From Desulfovibrio sp. (GTDB taxonomy: Bacteria > Desulfobacterota > Desulfovibrionia > Desulfovibrionales > Desulfovibrionaceae), in the NCBI GenBank assembly GCA_031255035.1, contig JAIRTI010000076.1:1-16546 (forward strand): a DNA stretch of 16,546 bases, read 5' to 3'. This document shows positions 14,254-16,546 of the stretch, in pieces (positions within the stretch are counted from its first letter, which is position 1; each line of letters begins with the position of its first letter). A program made the translations under genes and the position numbers. Below the pieces are notes generated by a model. It did not search any database, was not told where the DNA came from, and was given only the letters and a program-made list of their open reading frames with translations.

Positions 14254-14643
14254 ATGGCCAAAGCCAAACGCGCCGTCAAAAAGAAAGAGAAGAAGAATGT
14301 GCCGGTGGGCATAGCCCACATTCAGGCCACCTTCAATAACACCATCATCACCTTCACCGACACCAGGGGCAACGCCGTTTCCTGGGCCTCGGCCGGCCAG
14401 GCGGGCTTCAAGGGCTCGCGCAAGTCCACGCCCTTTGCCGCCCAGGTGGCGGCCGAGCAGGCGGCGCGCAAGGCGCAGGACAACGGCATGCGCACCGTCG
14501 GAATCTATGTGATCGGACCCGGTTCCGGGCGTGAATCGGCCATGCGCGCCATCAACAATGCCGGCTTCAAAGTGGCCTTCATCCGCGACGTGACCCCCAT
14601 TCCCCATAACGGCTGCCGCCCGCCCAAGCGGCGCCGGGTGTAA
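14254..14643 (+). CDS. rpsK: 30S ribosomal protein S11
   Basis: Platform protein of the small subunit that touches mRNA near the E site. The 129 residues match the family: a Lys-rich N-terminus, [19 protein letters not shown] (23-41), [19 protein letters not shown], and the invariant C-terminal [17 protein letters not shown]. Only a weak ribosome site (GAGAG, 14243-14247) precedes the ATG, which contrasts with the strong sites of its neighbours; together with the 70-nt structured gap before it, this may affect its expression. Confidence 0.97.
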   Translation: MAKAKRAVKKKEKKNVPVGIAHIQATFNNTIITFTDTRGNAVSWASAGQAGFKGSRKSTPFAAQVAAEQAARKAQDNGMRTVGIYVIGPGSGRESAMRAINNAGFKVAFIRDVTPIPHNGCRPPKRRRV

Positions 14644-14654
14644 GGAGCAAGACA

Positions 14655-15281
14655 TTGGCCAAGTATAACGACTCCAAGTGCCGCCTGTGCAGGCGCGAGG
14701 GCTCCAAACTCATGCTCAAGGGCGACCGCTGCCACACGGAAAAGTGCGCGTTCGACCGCCGCCCCTATGCGCCGGGCCAGCACGGCCGCGCCCGTAAAAA
14801 AGTGTCCGACTACGCGACGCAACTGCGGGAAAAACAAAAGGTGCGCCGCATTTACGGCGTGCTGGAGCGCCAGTTCCACTCCTATTTCGTCAAGGCGGAC
14901 ATGGCCAAAGGCATTACCGGCCACAATCTGCTCATTCGTCTGGAACGCCGCCTTGACAGCGTCGTCTACCGGCTCGGCTTTGCCAGTTCCCGCCAGCAGG
15001 CGCGGCAGCTTGTGCGCCACGGCCTGTTCACGCTGAACGGTCGCGGAGTGAACATCCCCTCCCTGCTGGTCCAGGTGGGCGACGTCATTGAAGTTCCGGA
15101 AAAGAAGCGCAAGACGGCGGCACTGGCTGAAGCGCCGCAGGCCATAGCGCGTCGCGGTCTTCCCGGCTGGCTGGAGGCCGACGGCGTCGCCTTCAAAGGA
15201 ACCGTCAAAGCCATGCCCCAGCGCGAAGACATTCAGACCCCCATTAACGAGGATCTGATCGTCGAACTTTACTCCAAGTAA
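14655..15281 (+). CDS. rpsD: 30S ribosomal protein S4, zinc-binding form
   Basis: Primary 16S rRNA-binding protein, part of the mRNA-entry helicase; in E. coli it also represses the alpha operon. The 208 residues carry four N-terminal cysteines, C9, C12, C26 and C31, the zinc-binding arrangement known from Bacillus and Thermus. YAPGQHGR and the S4 RNA-binding domain ([29 protein letters not shown], from about 94) are intact, and it ends [12 protein letters not shown]. The start is TTG 14655, with TAAGGAG (14641-14647) upstream. Confidence 0.97.
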   Translation: MAKYNDSKCRLCRREGSKLMLKGDRCHTEKCAFDRRPYAPGQHGRARKKVSDYATQLREKQKVRRIYGVLERQFHSYFVKADMAKGITGHNLLIRLERRLDSVVYRLGFASSRQQARQLVRHGLFTLNGRGVNIPSLLVQVGDVIEVPEKKRKTAALAEAPQAIARRGLPGWLEADGVAFKGTVKAMPQREDIQTPINEDLIVELYSK

Positions 15282-15321
15282 CTCACTCAGGCTCACAAGA
15301 GCCTTTAATACGGGTATACGC

Positions 15322-16365
15322 ATGATTTTTAAACAAGGCGACAGGCTCATCAATTCGCGCAACTGGTCAGAGCTGGTCAAGCCCGAGCAGGTGTCGCGCA
15401 CCAGCGATCCGGCTGACCGGATGTACGGCAAGTTCGTCTGCGAGCCGCTTGAACGCGGCTACGGGACCACCATCGGCAACTCCCTGCGTCGCATCCTTCT
15501 GTCCTCGCTTCAGGGCGCGGCCTTTGTTTCGGTGAAGATTGCCGGCGTACAGCACGAGTTCACCACCATCCCGGGCGTGCTTGAGGATGTGACCGACATC
15601 GTGCTCAACCTGAAACAGGTGCGCCTGGTCATGGATACCGACGAACCCCAGCGCCTGACCCTGAAGGCTTCGCAGCCCGGTCCGGTGACGGCCGGGGCGC
15701 TGGTGACCACCCACCATGTGGGCGTGCTCAACCCCGAGCAGCACCTGTTCACCATCACCGACGTCAAGGATGTGGAGATGGAGCTTGAGGCGCGCATGGG
15801 CAAGGGCTATGTTCCCGCCGACATGCATGAGGGGCTCGGCGAGGAAATCGGTCTTGTGGCCCTTGACGCCAGCTACGCCCCGGTGCGCAAGGTGGCCTAC
15901 ACGGTGGAGCAGGCGCGCGTCGGCCAGATGACCAACTACGACAAGCTGATTCTTGAAGTCTGGACGGACGGCTCGGTGACTCCCGAGGACTCCATCGCTT
16001 ACAGCGCCAAGATTCTTAAAGACCAGCTCACGGTGTTCATCAACTTTGACGAGCGCATTTCCGGCGAAGCCCAGGCCAGCAGCCAGGGCGGCGGCGACGT
16101 GAACGAGAACCTGTTCAAGTCCATTGACGAACTCGAACTCTCGGTGCGGGCCACCAACTGCCTGAAGAGCGCCAACATTTCCCTGGTGGGCGAAATCGTC
16201 CAGCGGGCCGAAAACGACATGCTCAAGACCAAGAACTTCGGCAAGAAGTCTCTGGATGAGATCAAACGGGTGCTCGCCGATATGAATCTTGATTTCGGCA
16301 TAAAGATCGAAAATTTCGACAAGAAATATCAGGACTGGAAGAGGAAGCAGCAACATGAGGCATAG
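15322..16365 (+). CDS. rpoA: DNA-directed RNA polymerase subunit alpha
   Basis: Alpha dimers nucleate assembly of RNA polymerase; the C-terminal domain binds UP elements and activators. The 347 residues show the N-terminal assembly domain with [17 protein letters not shown] (near 49-65), a Gly/Ser-rich linker around 248-262, and the C-terminal domain from about 270. R276 and N279 in LSVRATNCL correspond to the E. coli DNA-contacting R265 and N268; [11 protein letters not shown] is also conserved. It ends in a charged tail ([14 protein letters not shown]) somewhat longer than in E. coli. The end overlaps rplQ by 11 nt. ATG 15322 is preceded by a 40-nt gap after rpsD. Confidence 0.98.
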   Translation: MIFKQGDRLINSRNWSELVKPEQVSRTSDPADRMYGKFVCEPLERGYGTTIGNSLRRILLSSLQGAAFVSVKIAGVQHEFTTIPGVLEDVTDIVLNLKQVRLVMDTDEPQRLTLKASQPGPVTAGALVTTHHVGVLNPEQHLFTITDVKDVEMELEARMGKGYVPADMHEGLGEEIGLVALDASYAPVRKVAYTVEQARVGQMTNYDKLILEVWTDGSVTPEDSIAYSAKILKDQLTVFINFDERISGEAQASSQGGGDVNENLFKSIDELELSVRATNCLKSANISLVGEIVQRAENDMLKTKNFGKKSLDEIKRVLADMNLDFGIKIENFDKKYQDWKRKQQHEA

Positions 16366-16546
16366 AAAATCAGGCCGCAAGCTCAGCAGAAATCCTTCCC
16401 ACCGAAAGGCGCTTCTGCGCAACATGTCAAAAGCCCTGCTTATCAACGGCCGCATCACCACGACCGAGGCCAAGGCCAAGACCCTGCGCGGCGTGGTCGA
16501 GCCCCTGATCACCCTGGCGCTCAAAAATGACCTGCACGCCCGGCGT
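16355..16546 (+). CDS. rplQ: 50S ribosomal protein L17 (partial, runs off the window)
   Basis: The first 64 codons are present. [28 protein letters not shown] sequence at the N-terminus and [27 protein letters not shown] are diagnostic of L17, which sits near the tunnel exit region. The ATG lies inside the rpoA 3' end, with GGAAGAGGAAG upstream, so translation is probably coupled to rpoA. The 3' part is beyond the window; nothing suggests it is broken. Confidence 0.95.
   Translation, partial: MRHRKSGRKLSRNPSHRKALLRNMSKALLINGRITTTEAKAKTLRGVVEPLITLALKNDLHARR

Noticed and set aside
1..16546. CRISPR arrays, insertion sequences, tRNA or rRNA genes, attachment sites
   Set aside because: Read for regular spaced repeats, transposase motifs and tRNA-like folds; none was seen by eye.

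Overview
The window is a bacterial chromosomal segment made up almost entirely of the S10-spc-alpha ribosomal protein supercluster on the + strand. It is preceded by a metal-cation efflux gene. The DNA is GC-rich. The order secY-map-rpmJ-rpsM-rpsK-rpsD-rpoA-rplQ (no adk between secY and map, no infA before rpmJ), the cysteine-containing S14, S4 and L36, and a GC-rich tandem-hairpin repeat at the left edge together suggest a sulfate-reducing deltaproteobacterium of the Desulfovibrio group. That placement rests on my recall of gene order and sequence style, not on a search.

Layout. (1) 1-378: an edge region with two adjacent perfect hairpins (16-61), then a possible small membrane-protein ORF (221-436) with an excellent ribosome binding site, an 11-bp hairpin, and the start of the transporter gene. 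(2) 379-1845: a CDF-family efflux transporter with an enlarged cytoplasmic tail of three related domains. (3) 1846-2342: about 500 bp without a convincing gene, holding an inverted repeat, a G8/T8 tract, two promoter-like sequences and a structured leader of up to about 330 nt. (4) 2343-12752: rpsJ, rplC, rplD, rplW, rplB, rpsS, rplV, rpsC, rplP, rpmC, rpsQ, rplN, rplX, rplE, rpsN, rpsH, rplF, rplR, rpsE, rpmD, rplO and secY. They are tightly packed, several overlap, and no internal terminator was seen. (5) 12788-13567: map. (6) A strong promoter-like sequence at 13607-13637, then rpmJ, rpsM, rpsK, rpsD, rpoA and a truncated rplQ that runs off the right edge.

The genes act together in building the ribosome (10 small-subunit and 17 large-subunit proteins, the last incomplete), transcription (RNA polymerase alpha), protein export (SecY) and N-terminal maturation of new proteins (methionine aminopeptidase). 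Most of this is ordinary housekeeping DNA, and I found no clear new multi-gene system. The points most worth checking are an L29 gene nearly twice the usual length whose extension seems to repeat the start of the L29 core, the dual-promoter S10 leader with nested inverted repeats, the three-domain tail of the CDF transporter, and the small ORF ahead of it.
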